The notes beneath the pieces were generated by a model that was given only the letters and a program-made list of their open reading frames with translations, was not told the DNA's origin and did not search any database. Made by a program: the position numbers and the translations under genes. From positions 42,142,331 through 42,206,330 of the forward strand of contig OX439132.1 in NCBI GenBank assembly GCA_949318235.1: DNA of 64,000 nt, in the 5' to 3' direction. Below, one piece after another: positions 1 through 13,500 of this stretch. Numbering within the stretch: position 1 is the first letter of the stretch; each line of letters opens with the position of its first letter. Origin of the DNA: Ecdyonurus torrentis (taxonomy: Eukaryota; Arthropoda; Insecta; Ephemeroptera; Heptageniidae).

Positions 1-108
1 CTTGCTGATCCTTTAAGGCATTCAAGATCAGGTGCCAAGTTAGTTTACTTTTTGTTGCAGTGTGTAATTAAAATGCACTGTCTCTAACAATTACATTTTT
101 TTTTTCAG

Positions 109-177
109 GGTTCCTCAAACTCTTATGCCATCAAGAAGAAGGATGAACTGGAGCGTGTGGCCAAGTCTAACCGTTAA
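109..177 (+). CDS. RPS5: 40S ribosomal protein S5 (uS7), last coding exon
   Basis: This is the 3' terminal exon of RPS5, a small-subunit head protein near the mRNA exit and E site. A pyrimidine tract ending in CAG (101-108) precedes an in-frame exon of 22 codons plus TAA. The encoded tail starts GSSNSYAIKKKDELER and ends VAKSNR, which as I recall it is identical to the human RPS5 C-terminus, one of the most conserved ribosomal protein ends. The 3' UTR is short, with AATAAA at 213-218, typical of ribosomal protein genes. Upstream exons lie outside the window. The gene converges on CNOT1. Confidence 0.95.
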   Translation, partial: GSSNSYAIKKKDELERVAKSNR

Positions 178-212
178 ATTTATTCACCAATTTTTGTGGT
201 GTACCTTGTGTT

Positions 213-218
213 AATAAA
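213..218 (+). terminator. RPS5 polyadenylation signal
   Basis: A canonical AATAAA sits 36 bases after the RPS5 stop codon, so the mRNA probably ends near 235-245. Confidence 0.7.
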
Positions 219-489
219 TGAATCCTGTGGGGACACTAAAACATAGTCTTTTAATTACTTATTAAACCTATTATTTTTAATTTTACTTACATAAACAAGT
301 AAGATTATTTTCTGTCACGTTTTTAATGACAAAATAATATATTTATTTCAACTAAAAAAAAAAAAAAAAAAAAAAAAAAAATAGGAGCTTTGAAAATTTA
401 AACCAATAGTTAGTTCCCCTGTGAATTATCATTATTTGGTCCTCAGATGATCATGTACTCTGTAATTTTTATCATACTGTTGGCGTTGG

Positions 490-985
490 CTAATTTTATT
501 TTTTTTATTATTATTTTTTATTTTATTTGATATTTACTGTATGTCTTACTAAGCCCCCGTATTCGAGAGGACCGTTGAGCAGTGACAGAAGGTAGCCAGG
601 AAAGGCGCAAGCGCCCATGTTAAACCTGATCTACCCTTTGAGGGGTGAAAGGATGTAAAGGAAGAGGTAGAGTGTTGGTAGAAAGGATTGGAAGGTAGCG
701 GCTGTGGCCTATATAGTTAGGAACTGCCCAGTCATTCGACAGGGTGGTGCATGCAGGAAACCACAGAAAACTGCATGCATGGACAGCCGACATCCAAGTA
801 TTACCTTGGATGCCTGGCCGACCTCTGCAACTCAGTAGCACACACACAAGTCAAGCCACACCGCGAACCAACATTCCACACCAAGCACAGGTGACTCTTC
901 ATGAAAAGTTCCTCTGCAGGTATCGAACGCTGGCCGACGGCATGGAAACCAAGCATGCTAACCACTGCGCCACTAATAAAGGAAC
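490..985 (-). mobile_element. tRNA-derived SINE
   Basis: On the minus strand a tRNA-like head carries a Pol III A box (TGGCGCAGTGGTTAGCA, about 957-973) and a B box (GTTCGATACC, about 921-931) at tRNA spacing. About 350 bp of unrelated body follow, then an A/T-rich tail (TAAATAAAATAAAAAATAAT) near 490-535. The reading frames across it are not coding. The flanking hairpin at 975-1125 may be an older element that received it. Confidence 0.6.
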
Positions 986-1678
986 AACTATTTTCAGACT
1001 GATTATAAGCGACTTCTCTTGCATCCGCTTCTGTTTCGACGTATTGTGGATGCATAGCAAATAGAAAAAGAATTGGATGAGACTGAAATTGCTTAGTCTG
1101 CCTCAAAACAGTTGTTCCTTTATTATGCCAATAGATAGGAAAAGTTGGGGAATGGGAGATATTAATGAGCTTGGACTGACAATGAGGATGCTGTAGTAAG
1201 GAGAAAATAAGGCAATAAGTAAATAAACTTTTATGTTAGTTGCTAATACAGGTCACTTTCTATTCAAGCAGTATGAGCAGCTAGTTCACTTACATACAAG
1301 GACATGGCTAAAAAAAAAAATTGGCATAGTTTAGAAATTATTTTCTTTATATCACAGCATCCCCAATTAAAAGCTAATTCGAAGCTACTTTATCCCATTC
1401 CCCAAATTTTCAAAATCTGCGTTTTTCAATCAACTATTGCATATAGGCAAAATTATAAATATTATACATCTCTTAGCTACAATCAACTGCCTGGGTTAAT
1501 AACTAAAATAGTAATAATAATAATTTTTATTCACAGCATAGAGCTTTTGCAGGCTAGAGTACTCAAATAAACGACTGATTAGTGATAACTGATTACTATT
1601 GAAATGATTTAATTATTAAAACTAGTTTCTTTCCTTTCACTGAAAACAATAATAAATTATAGCTCCTAAATTGACTCC

Positions 1679-2310
1679 TTAAAGCCCTTGTCAACTTGCT
1701 TTTTTATTATATAGAATACCACAGTAGATGATACAGTAGTGCATCTCCTATAGCGGGAATGTCAGATTGGTTCCGCGCGCCATTTGCGATTGTGCAAGTC
1801 GCAGGTACTAGATGACCATCATTTGAAGTAATGTTAAACGGTAGTACCTGCGACTTGCACAGTCGCCAATTGGCGCGCGGAACCGATCTGACATTCCCGC
1901 TATAGGAGATGGACTACTGTATCATCTACTGTGATAGAATACTAGATTGATAATTACCATACCTTATTATCCATGAATTAGACACCAACACGTTAATTTT
2001 GTATTTATTTTTCTTTATTTTCTTTTTAACTGTTATATCACGTATCTGACGTCACAATGTACCGATGGGGTCGTGATAGGGGTAAAGAACTTGAAGGAGG
2101 GGCTTAAATTTATCACGTGACCAGAGCGGTGACTGTGATTGGCAGCGGTACATTGTGACGTCAGATACGTGATATAACAAAATCAAAAAGAAAATAAATA
2201 CAAAATCAACTTAATTCATGGATAATTAACTTAATTCATAGATAATAAGGTATGCTAATTATCAATCTAGTATTCTAAATAATAAAAAAGTAAGTTGACA
2301 AGGGCTTTAA
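1679..2310. mobile_element. TTAA-flanked MITE family A, copy 1 (carries a nested insertion)
   Basis: Both ends read TTAA followed by the inverted terminal sequence AGCCCTTGTCAACTT, at 1679 and 2310. The internal arms (ACTAGATTGATAATTACC and so on) are mirrored. TTAA duplications with short inverted ends are typical of piggyBac-type MITEs. No transposase is encoded. The copies at 15947-16337 and 21544-21922 share ends and arms. This copy is longer because of the foldback element at 1720-1933. Confidence 0.8.
1720..1933. mobile_element. 214-bp foldback element with 9-bp target duplication
   Basis: Long inverted arms start CACAGTAGATGATACAGTAG and end in the reverse complement, covering nearly the whole element. 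The arms contain a GC-rich block (GGTTCCGCGCGCC). It is flanked by an exact 9-bp direct repeat, ATAGAATAC (1711-1719 and 1934-1942), and sits inside MITE family A copy 1. A 9-bp duplication and long inverted repeats suggest a Mutator-like non-autonomous element; that class is an inference. Confidence 0.75.
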
Positions 2311-3069
2311 ACCACAGACTGAAAGGGAAAACAAATACACAATATTATTATTATTTCATACCATTTTTATTGCCGTAATGCTTAATATGACAGGCCTACA
2401 TATAAAACAGATCAAAACATTTTTTTTATTATTATTTTATATCATTATTGAAAAGCTCTAAACAAACTACTAGATATCACCTGCTTATAAATATACACAA
2501 GGTTGATAAACAAGACTAAATAGTTGTAATATTTCACAAACAAGTCATAAAAATATTTTTTAGTTTTTCTTCGTCTGCTTTCTTCTGCTGTGAAAGTCAT
2601 TCCAGATCACAATTAAAACTGAAAGCACTTATATATATCTTCAATTTTTTTACATTATGATTTCAGACAAGAAAAAACTTTGTTTTGTACACCTATTTGT
2701 CCTTATATATTTTGTGAACACCTAGGCACAAAATATTTCTTTTTTAAGAGAAAATTAAATTATAACAATTAAAAAAATGAAATATTAAGATTGTATATTT
2801 CCTTATCATTTTTTTCCCTTTTTTTACTTTATTATTTTTTTTTCTCTCTCTCACAACCCTGCCGCAAGAGCTAAACTTAATTATTGACAATTTTCACTTG
2901 TCATCTTAAAAATTGAGAAAAAAAAAAGTGTTTCAAAAAATTCTAAAATAATATGTAAACAATATATAAAAAGAAAGAAGTCGCCACATATGTTCAATTA
3001 GGGAGGGTTTGAGCGCGAGAGCACTGGCAGTGAGGGCTACGTTAGCTCCTCTTCTGCAACAATCCATTA

Positions 3070-6000
3070 TCACTCGACAAGCTCCATCTCTGGTGTAGGA
3101 GGTACTTGCTGCTTTTGCACCATGCATGATCTCGCCACAGACTCAAACAACCTGTAAGAAGACATAGCATTAAGAATAATGTTACAAACACTGGAAATAA
3201 TTTGATTTTATAAAATCAAGGATAAATGGGATCCCAAAACAACAAAAACAGTTACAGAAAATCATTAGTAATAATAAATATTAGGAACAATTCTTCTGTG
3301 TTACGGTAGTTGATATTTAAAAGATTTGATAGGTACACATAGATAGATTAGGTATCTATGATTAGGTGTTATATGATAATATATTCAAACCAAAAAGGTT
3401 TCTCGTTCCTAATTAATTAACAATATTCATAGCTAAGCTGATAATGTATTTGAGAATTTAAAATAATAATACATAATAATAAAACAGGATAGGAAACATA
3501 AAACTTGGAGATGTGGAGTTGAGCTTTTTCTGTAGTGAGGGTCCATCTGCAGAAACTGAACTCTCTTTTCTCAACTTTTTAAATATATCCCTAAGATTTT
3601 TGTCAAACTATGGGACTTTCTTCACTATGGTAAGGCCCTTGCTGCTTTCTACTATCCTTTTCTTTCAAATTTATCGTACCTAACTGAAATGGTTTATTTT
3701 CCTTAATAGTAAAAATATTTTTATGTAAATGAATTTAATGAATGGGAAAAACTGAAAACATTGATAGTAACTAATAACTAATTACTTACTTTTCAATCTC
3801 GGGTGCACAATGTACAAATTCGTGATTCCAGAATTTGTAAGTTGGATTCTTGATCAACTCTATGAATGTGATGAGTAGTCCCCAAGGGTGAGGTCTGTTT
3901 ACTATCAATCTCTCTAGCAGGACTCTGCACACACACACACACACATTGACAATAGAATACATTGGTAAAAGTTCTAACACTGATACCGAGATATCACTTA
4001 CCTTGTGATTTGCTCTTGAATTGCCTCAGTGTTGGCCTCTGCAAACAAGTAGAGTAGAGTGCAGCTGAAGTAGTGAGTGTGGCTGTTGGGATATCTCAAC
4101 TGGTTGGCAATTGCATTCAGGAACAAGTATCGTCCTGCAACAAAACCACAAAATAATCTAAAACTGTTTCATGTATTAACATGTAAATTAAGGAAATATT
4201 AACTTTTCAATACTTAAGAAGAAAAAAATGTATTAGGAAAAATAATAATAAAATATTAATAACGAAAAAAAAAAAAAAAAAAAAAAAGTGAAAAGTGAAA
4301 AGGAAGGTGAGCATAGGGACACCTTGTGAGAAAGACGAAGAATTTCTAGCCTACGCCTCTCTTTCCCAAATTTTCTCAATCTACATCTTCTTATTTATTT
4401 ATTTATCATCTATTACTATAATAATTCGCTTTCTTTTTCTCACTAAAACAGTTCTTAATCCTATGCATACCTTCTGTATCAAGATCAACAGCGAGGTTCT
4501 GGAAAATGTCCATGTGTGCTGAGTGGGCAATGGTGGACATATTAGGCACCAGGTTCTTAGTGCGAATGTGAGCGATGGCTTGTGTACCCACGTACAGCAC
4601 GAGTGCATTCATCAGCTGAATGTGGTAGCGTAGACCTGGCTCGTGACTGATCTGCAGGTTACCACGTAGTTCTGAGAGGAAAGTCACTGGAGCACGAGCC
4701 TTCAAGTAAGAATCCAAGTCCTGTGACACAAAACAAATACACACATTAGATCACATGAGAAGTTGTTGTTGTTGTTGTTTTAATTATTACTATTATTTAC
4801 CTTTTTGAATGTGGGGGGCTGGATCATAGAGGCAATGTTGGTGAGCACTCTGGGAGCATGTGCAATCTCAGGCAACATGTCCACCTTCAAGTTAGGAGTG
4901 AAGGGGTCAGGTAAGCGCATGTTACGTGGGAATGCAGACAAAATCAAGTTCCTCATCTGTAACATAACAAAACAAATCAAATGTAAACAAAGGAAAACTA
5001 TTTGTAAGAACTTAACTTTATAAACATGAAAGTGAAAAAAGTAGGAGATTTAGTTACTGTTATTTTAGCTAGCAAGCTTACTAAAGCCTGGGTGACTTAA
5101 ATTTGTTGTTATTGTACCATTAAATAGAAGATTTAAAAAAAAAAAAAAAAAAAAAAAGGAGCGATGAAGCCATTTATTAGGCCACATTATTATTATTATT
5201 ATTATTAGTTACATTTTTGACATGGCTAAGAGACATTCTTTTAGAGGGAGTACAGATACATTGACAAAAAATATGAGCCAACTTGTTGTTGAGGAAGTAA
5301 CACAAGTTTTTGTTGTTGTTGTTGTTATTTTGTAATAATTACAGTTGCAGAACTCACCTGGATACAGTTTGGTGGAATGACATCACAGAAGCTATAGTGG
5401 TAGTCACAAAGGAACTCTGGGAAGTCATGTAACAAGACCAGTAACACTCTTAGTGTACCCTTGTAGAAGAGAGCCACTGGTTTGTTTAGCTCTGCATTCC
5501 GTAAGAAAGGTGCAAGGAATTTGAACAAATCTATCAGCAGCTGAGCGTACATTCCCCAGCCTTTCTGTTGAGGAGTTATTGCCAGCATTCTCCCAATGAA
5601 AACACGATGAGATACTAATTCCAGCCACGCATAGGCAAAGCCAGGGGCTTTACCTGGGCGCAGAATGTGCAGCGTGTGGCAGAAAGCAGTCAACACCTGA
5701 TTTAAAAAGAAAATATATAGATTAGCTTCTTCTCTATGTAAAGCATAGTAAATATTTTAATATATTTATGTTGTTGCAAATATACAAGCAGTATACAACT
5801 TAGAGCAGTTTTCTATTTGTTTACTGTTTACTCTGTTTTAACTTATGTTTATTTTATCCTCATGTTAAGATAAAACTGAATAGTCATGACTGACGGTGAT
5901 GAAGGTACTTACTTGGAAGTTGATGACCTCGAGCACTGGCTCTGGAGTGTTGAGCTCCAGGAAGAGGATGACAAATATGCGATGGTATGGCAGCTGCTGG

Positions 6001-6524
6001 AACTCTCTGACATGAACCTCGTGATCTTGCAATAAAACTCCAGCTACGATGCCAACAACCTGTAACAATACAATAACATTAGGTTACGTATTTCAAACTT
6101 TTGTTACACATAAATTTCAGCTTCCCTTGCCCCAGATATGCATTACGGAAATTGTAAAATAATTCTAATCAATATTTTTTATTTTTTTATTGTTATTATT
6201 TTTTTTAAATTGTTATAATTATTATTTTCAAACATGTGGAACTGAGAGAAGAATCCAAAAGTCTTGATTTTATATGTTACACACCTTGTTTAAGAGGTTG
6301 ATCTTGGTGGCAGTATTTGAAGCATCTCCCGAGTGCTTTACCAGCAGAGCTATGAGACGTACAAATGCGTCCAGTGTGTGGAAACACTTGGTGCGTGTGA
6401 TGGATGGCGAGGCAGCTGCCTGCTCACTGAGAGCTCTGTAGCACAAGTCAACACACATTTGTGTGCTCAGCCGGAAGAAGCGAGTGATCAAGTCATCGGT
6501 CTTCAAGATGCCGTGGCAGTTCAT
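3070..6524 (-). other. CNOT1: CNOT1 C-terminal NOT1 superfamily homology domain exons
   Basis: The last eight exons encode the NOT1 C-terminal superhelix, which docks the NOT2-NOT3 module. It is the best conserved part: blocks such as [33 protein letters not shown] and [19 protein letters not shown] match the human protein almost residue for residue. The protein ends [11 protein letters not shown] at 3073, so the tail after the superhelix is short. Confidence 0.9.
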
Positions 6525-9500
6525 CTGGAAAATCATATAGGGTATTTTTGCATTTTACTAGGCTGTATTTTTTTAACTATAAATATCATTAGAATTTAGC
6601 AAAATAAGCAAACTGTGCAACAAATCTAAAAGCTATTATTATCAAAAACAGCAATTATGTGGACCAGGGTTTGTAGTTGCTATCATTTTATAAATGTAAA
6701 AAAGAAAGTAAAAAAAGATGCATAATGTTCTCTTTCTCTCTATATTGTTATAATTTTAATTATGGTCAGCAACAAAAAAATTACTCTAATTGTGAATACA
6801 ACTGTTTGCTTTAACATACACACAAAGAAGGCAATAGTCAAATTTGACTCTAACCTGATGCACAAACAAGCTGAAAGCTTTGGTGGGGTCACGAGAAGCA
6901 TTGGGCGAGTGGTAAATGGTGACCCACTCTCTGAGAAGGAACTCTGTCTTCTCAAGCAGACCAGGAGGGTCATCAAACTCTCGTGCTTGCAGAATGCCAG
7001 AGTGAATGTGGGCTGTTGGTCCACCAGCCACTCTGTCTGCCAGCAAGCTTGGGTCGTGGTTTGCACGTAGAACTTCAATCAAGTTGGGTAAGCTGCAATC
7101 GCAACACAAACATGAGATTAATTCCTCAATCTATGTCTCAAAATACTTTCAACTGTTTGCTTATTTACATCAATAACAGATTGCCAAAGTTGTTAAATCT
7201 ATATTAAAAGAATAACCATTTTGTTTCATTATATAAATGGGGGAGGAGAGCTAGGCAATTAAAGCACATTATATGGAAAATTAGGTATATTATGGGATAT
7301 ATTATCAAAGCTGATTTTCCAGACCTTTCCCATAGCCACAATTTGATTTAAACAACAAGTGAATGAATTTAGCACCAACCTTGGCAAATAATAATAATAA
7401 AATGAACATATTTTTTTCAAACATACAACATGCTAAAATGATGTCCACCCCCCCCCCCCCCCCCTCTCTCCCTTCCCACTTCAAATGCTGCAAACCCAGT
7501 TAACAGACAAATATAACAGGATACGGCTCTAAAAGTTATTCTAATTTAATGAAATTATCATTTTTATTTGAAGAGCGCCTGGGTACTAATGTAATTTGCA
7601 ATCTCTTTTCTTATTTAGAACAGAATGAAACTGGTATTGAGTGAACATTAACTACTTTACTTTGGAAATTTAATACCATATTATACAATTAAAAATAAAT
7701 TAAAAGTTTTACCCTTCTGGAGGCTGTCTGGCATGCATGTTGATTCTAGCCAACATGTCGATGGTGTTGAAGAGATCGCTCTCGGTGACTTGAGAGTTAT
7801 GTCTGTCATCAACAAGGTACAGCTGGAGCAGCTGCATGGCGAAGGCTACAGCCAAGTAGTTGCTGCCATTCTCCATGGCTTGAGCCACATGGGCGTCCAG
7901 CTGAGGCATGTTGAGCAGGTGGGACCTCACTAGGCAGTCCACAACATCAAGGTTGAACTTGAGCTCATCACGGCTCTCGATCAGACACCTGACAGACATT
8001 CACAAGGAAATGTTACAAATTATTGCGGTTTTCATGATTTATTTATAAACTGAATAATAAAGGGTCAAGCAAATATACCTGGTAACCTGCTTGTTTGTCC
8101 ATTGAATGCCAAAGGCATGAGGGTCTTGCAAAGCTTTAAGTACACACAGATTGACATCTCTGAATCTGAGAGTGATTTCAGGGTCAGTGCCTGGTTGCTG
8201 CTGAGTAGTCCACTCAAGTAGACCATCAACTGCACGCTGAACGACTGCCCCGGCAAGATTGGGGTCACGAGAGGTACGCATACGTAGCAAAGCTTCTAGT
8301 AATGAGTGCATCTGCGTGGCAGGTGCTGTGCCGATACCCAGAGCGCCAGATTGAATCCATTGCTCGAGCTCCAAGCATACTTTCTCATATTGCACACCCA
8401 AGTGGTCTGCCACGGGTTCACCAGTGCCTATCACATCAGCTACTGGACCAATCGCTGCTCCTCCATAGCCCTGAGCACGCCACAAATTAAATCCACATTA
8501 GTTACACGCTGAAGCAATAATCTAGTAATTAACATGCAGGAAAGGTTGCTTATGTATTAGCACTGTTCAGTGTATCCTACAGTTATTTAGAAACAGTACA
8601 AAACTACTATGAATAAAAATTAAAACTATGATATACTAGGATTCTTTGAGCATGCACATTCAAAAAAATAGATTTAAAAAATAATAATAATAAACAAATA
8701 AAAGCCATTTTATAGAAAAAAATTTCATTGCATTTATCTGCTCTGAAAATTTTCACAATGCTTTTCATGATTACATACAATGCAAATGAATATTTAATAA
8801 TAAAGTCTAGTAAGACTTACAGAAACATTAATAAAAGAAAAGTTGTAATCAAGAAAGATACTGTGAATTGGAAATAAATGTAATGGGCTGTATTGAATGT
8901 ATTGAGAGGAAAAAAAAAAAAAGTTTTATTGTAAAAGTACCATTTGTGAAGGTCCTGTGGTGGGGAAAGGTGTGGCTGGTAAAGGCTCCTAAAAAGAAGA
9001 CAATAGACAATTAACAAGTTCAATGATTTTGTAATGTGACCAATGAGACTTACACTGACTGGTTTGGGTAGGAAGAGAGCAGCATCTCTCTCAGTCATGG
9101 GCTGGAAGCCGGGAATATTACGTGCAAATTCCTCGTACACCGCCATCTGTTGTTGAGTGACGTTGCCTACTTTGAGACGAATCTGCTCTGGCATTCTCTC
9201 AGCCTGGTATGTAAGTACAAGTGGGTCACAGTAACGACGACCTTCTGCCCTTGCAAGCTTGCGGATCTCCATGTCCTGAACACATCAAGTCAATTTGTTA
9301 CCACATTCCTCTACTGAATATTATGAAATAGCAAGTGAAAAATGCATTCACATTAGAGCATTTTATTAGTTGCCAACTTTTAATTTTGAGTTCAAAAAAT
9401 CGCTATCAGCATCACTGATTTTTAATAAATATTACTTCACACTTTATTACATAACAGAGAAAAAAAATACCCCTCTAGTATGCACTCCCTTTCAAGGTAA

Positions 9501-10463
9501 AAAAAATTAAACACATTTTAGAGCAAAATTAAATATCACTTACATTTACAAGACGTTTATCAATTTCTGGTATTGCCTTTTCAATAGCTGTCTTCTGAAT
9601 ATAGGCACAAGCAAGTTCCATGTTCTCTTGTGCTACGATGTTAGCTGCCTGCTCTGCCAGGTCCTTGTGTTGTGCACTTGCACCCTATTATACAAACGCA
9701 TGTGAGAAACAGGAACAATGACAAGTGAGAAAGATTGACTTACAATGAGTGACGAGAGGAAGGCAGTCTTGAGGTTTGTGTTGATAGACATGAGTAAGTT
9801 GTCTCGACATGTGATCATTGCCATGCCAGCAGTCAGATTGCGCACCATGTGGTGGGCTGCAGCTCTCATACGAGACTCATCAGGATCCAAAGAGAAATCC
9901 TGAAATAAGATGAATTTTTCTGTTAGGTTACTGTACGACAGCAATAAAAAGTAAATTATAAGTCAATAGAAGAAATGCTTTGCTATTTCTCAATAAAATA
10001 TTGCATAATAATCTCACCTTCTTAACAATTTGTTCACAGGTGGTGAGAGCAATTTTGATTGATCTGTCAACAACTGGGTGGATCCACTCTTGGACTGCAC
10101 GCTCAATGGCTGGTCTGATGTATTGCTTGAGCTGCGGCTGAGCTTGGAAGAGCGGCAACGAGGGTGCAACAATATGAGGCACGAGGCCTGACAGACTGCT
10201 CACATTGATGTCCATGTAACTGAAGCGAGGCTCTGGAGGGCCAGTGGGCAAGCTAGGAGTTGGCGTGCTAGCCGTCGCTGCAGTCACCACACTGGATGTG
10301 GGCACTACTGATGAGGGCACCGATGCAACCAACTGCGCGGTCAGGTCTTCTGCAGCAGCTGCAGACAGTCACAAGTCAGTACAAAACAGAAAACAGAAAT
10401 CCACTTAAAATCAGAATGAAATGACACTTACTAGTAATAATAAAACTAAAATCACTGCTTAGC

Positions 10464-10512
<49 letters not shown>

Positions 10513-13500
10513 TGCATCTTTCTTGTAAGTTGTAACTATCATAAAAATGTAACAAACTTCAGCCCTGCATAGTATTTAATTTACAATAAAGAAAATTTAC
10601 TACACAATACTTAAAAATAATACATATAAACTTTTTCAGTATATTAATATTAGCCTGATATAAGCAAACAATCTGGATATTAAGACGAGACTTACTTGTG
10701 ACTGGCTGCGAGACAGATTGAGTAACAACAGCGCTAGCTTGAAGAATACTTGATGTAGGTATGGACGAGGGCTCAGACTTTGGAACTGGATGAGAAAGTT
10801 GGTAATCTAACGATCGTATTTTCTCCTGGTCTTTTAAGTACCCTGTAGGCTTCAGTTCCTGTAATAATAACAAAAGTCAATTCCAATGCCCACTGATCAG
10901 TTCTAGCTGTGCAATACTTACCATTACATCAATCACTAAGTTTTTACACAGCACTTCTATCTCAAACTTGAGGTTTAGTTTTAGATCTGGTTCTTGATGT
11001 AATTCAGCCAACACATTCATTATGGCCATTGTCCATGGATTTGGAGGTTTGAATACCTAAAACACAACCAATGAATCACATCAACTATATACGTAAACCA
11101 AAGATCTTGATATTTTATAATAGGCCTACTGATAATTTATCGTAAAAAAAAAAAAAAAAAAAAAAAAAAGTGATCATAATTGTGCAACAAGATATTAAAG
11201 ACGTAGAACACCTTGAGCAAAAAAAAACTTGCCTAATATCCTAACATACCCAAATATCAACATTATTTTGACCGGAGTCATTGATTTCTAATTTATTTTC
11301 CATTAACAAAATGTCAGTTGCGGGTTTACTACGTCACAGCTCGCCTGTTTCCGCGCGCGTGGACCAGGTGAGCTGTGACGCAGTAAACCCGCAACTAACA
11401 TTTTGTAAATGGAAAATAAATTAGAAATCAATGACCCTGGCCAAAATAATGTTGATATTTGGGTATGTTAGGATATTAGGCAAGTTTTTTGTTCAAGGTG
11501 TTCTACGCCTTTAAGGAAAACAAACCATTGAGGTTAGGTACAATAAATTTAAAAGAAAAGAATAGGAGAAATCAGCAAGAGCCTTACCATAGTGAAGAAA
11601 GTCCCAAGCTAGGTGAAAATCTTGCTAGCAGATGTAAAAAATGAACACATTGGATAGTTTTTGGCACTAAACTTCATTTCTCTTGGAGATTAGTGTCGAA
11701 AGCTATACATTATGTTTATTTTTATATCTGTGCTAGCAAAAATTTTACCATGTGGGACTCATTTCACTATAATTTTACACTTATTGATTTTGTTTTAAAT
11801 TTATTTTAGATTTGACGCTAATGCTATCAAATTCATGAAAGTAAGAATTAGTAACCAAATAGCTTACTTTGCTCTTTGCGCAAGATTCCAATACTTTGGC
11901 CACAAAAGGAACAACATATAGCAGTTCTTGCTGACCCTTGGAGTAGGCCTCTGCTAGCAAGGCCTTTAGGTCCATGTCTACTTGCAAAATAGGCTTGCTG
12001 CGACCCAGCGTCAACATGCCCAGCCAGTGACCAAGATTCTTGAGTAGCGAGCGGTCAGAGAAGTTGGCGATACCTTTGTCACTCAGTAGCAACACCTGTT
12101 AAGTAAAATTTCTTATAACAAATGTTTAGGAGCATGATTTCATAGCATTTATGACATAAGCAATATAAACAAAATTACGGTGTACACTATTTAAACACTC
12201 TAAATAATAATAATAATAAAGAGAGAAATTGAAAAGAAACAAATTGTAATTTTTTATTGCTTTCTTAGCTAGCAAGTTATTAGCAAGATACTTAGCAATC
12301 ATTAAAAGACACAACAAAATGCAAGCTGAAGTTGCAATCTTATTGCTTCATGATTTGTGATTTTTTTTTTTGTGAATACATGACATTTGAAACAATTATT
12401 ACTACTACTATTTAACTACTTATATACATTTAGTTTATTGAATTTGATTGTAGGAGAGTGGGAAAAAATATTGTTTACAAAAATAAGGTTAAACAAGAAA
12501 AAAAAATCATAATAATATTCTTAAAAGGGAGGGAGGGAGGGGGGGGGGGGGGGCTTTCTTCAACTCTTTAAATTTTTACATACAAATAAAAAAGAAAATA
12601 CTTTTTTACTCCAGTAAAAAAGAAGCCTCTTAGAAATCTTACAACATCTCTCTTCTAATCTGAAATCGGAATAAAACGTCATTGAAAACTTACCCTGATG
12701 TTACGATAAGTTTCTCTGAGCACCATTTTGTTCACATCTGGTATCTTTAATACGTCTAAGAAGTTAGAATATAGTGGGTGAAAGTTGAACTCAATACTTG
12801 CACGTTTCATGACAAGATATTGAGAAACCCACGGCCAATATTCCTCAGTAATTATATCTCGGAGATCATCACACTGGAAAGTAAGACGCATACAAAATTA
12901 GTACCAATACTAACAAACACAAGTCTTATTATTGACATACCTTGCTTTGCAGATTTAGCTGACTCAAGTTATTAAAGATAAATGCAATTTTATCCTGCAG
13001 ACTCTCTGGTGGAGCCATCATTTTCTCCTCCTTTTCCGTAGCAACCAGTAATGTATCAATATTGGTTGCATTGGCAATGGAAGGCTGAAAGTATAAACAT
13101 TAGTACAACTTTGTCAATTGTAACTAAGAATGAAATTTCTAAGTACGTAAGAGACAGTACTCACCCTTGGCATCCCTGAACCAATGGTGGGTTTGGAAGG
13201 TGTTGAAGTGGTACTGGAGCCAGGTGCTGCTGACAGACCTTTCAATAAACCACCTGCAGTAGGGGCTGGCGAGCCACTGATGTTGCCAGGCAAACCACTG
13301 GGCTCTTGACTCTTTAGTCCACTCTCAACATACTGAAAACAAACCAAACATCATATTTTCTCTCTTACGAGGTGTCCCTATCAGTTTAAAGCTCCCTATC
13401 TCCAATTCTTTAATTTAAGTGTTTTTGCCATCGAATTTGACTTATCTTTCTTATCACATAAAAATGAGAGAAAAAAACATTGTGGTTGGTATATTAGACA

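Larger units (their letters stand above)
178..3069. other. Intergenic region between convergent RPS5 and CNOT1
   Basis: No gene is recognised here. It holds the RPS5 3' UTR, a poly-A tract at about 353-382, a tRNA-derived SINE, a small hairpin at about 975-1125, a TTAA-flanked MITE with a foldback element nested in it, and the AT-rich 3' UTR of CNOT1. Possible CNOT1 poly(A) signals, read as TTTATT on the plus strand, occur at 2828-2833 and near 2425. Confidence 0.6.
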
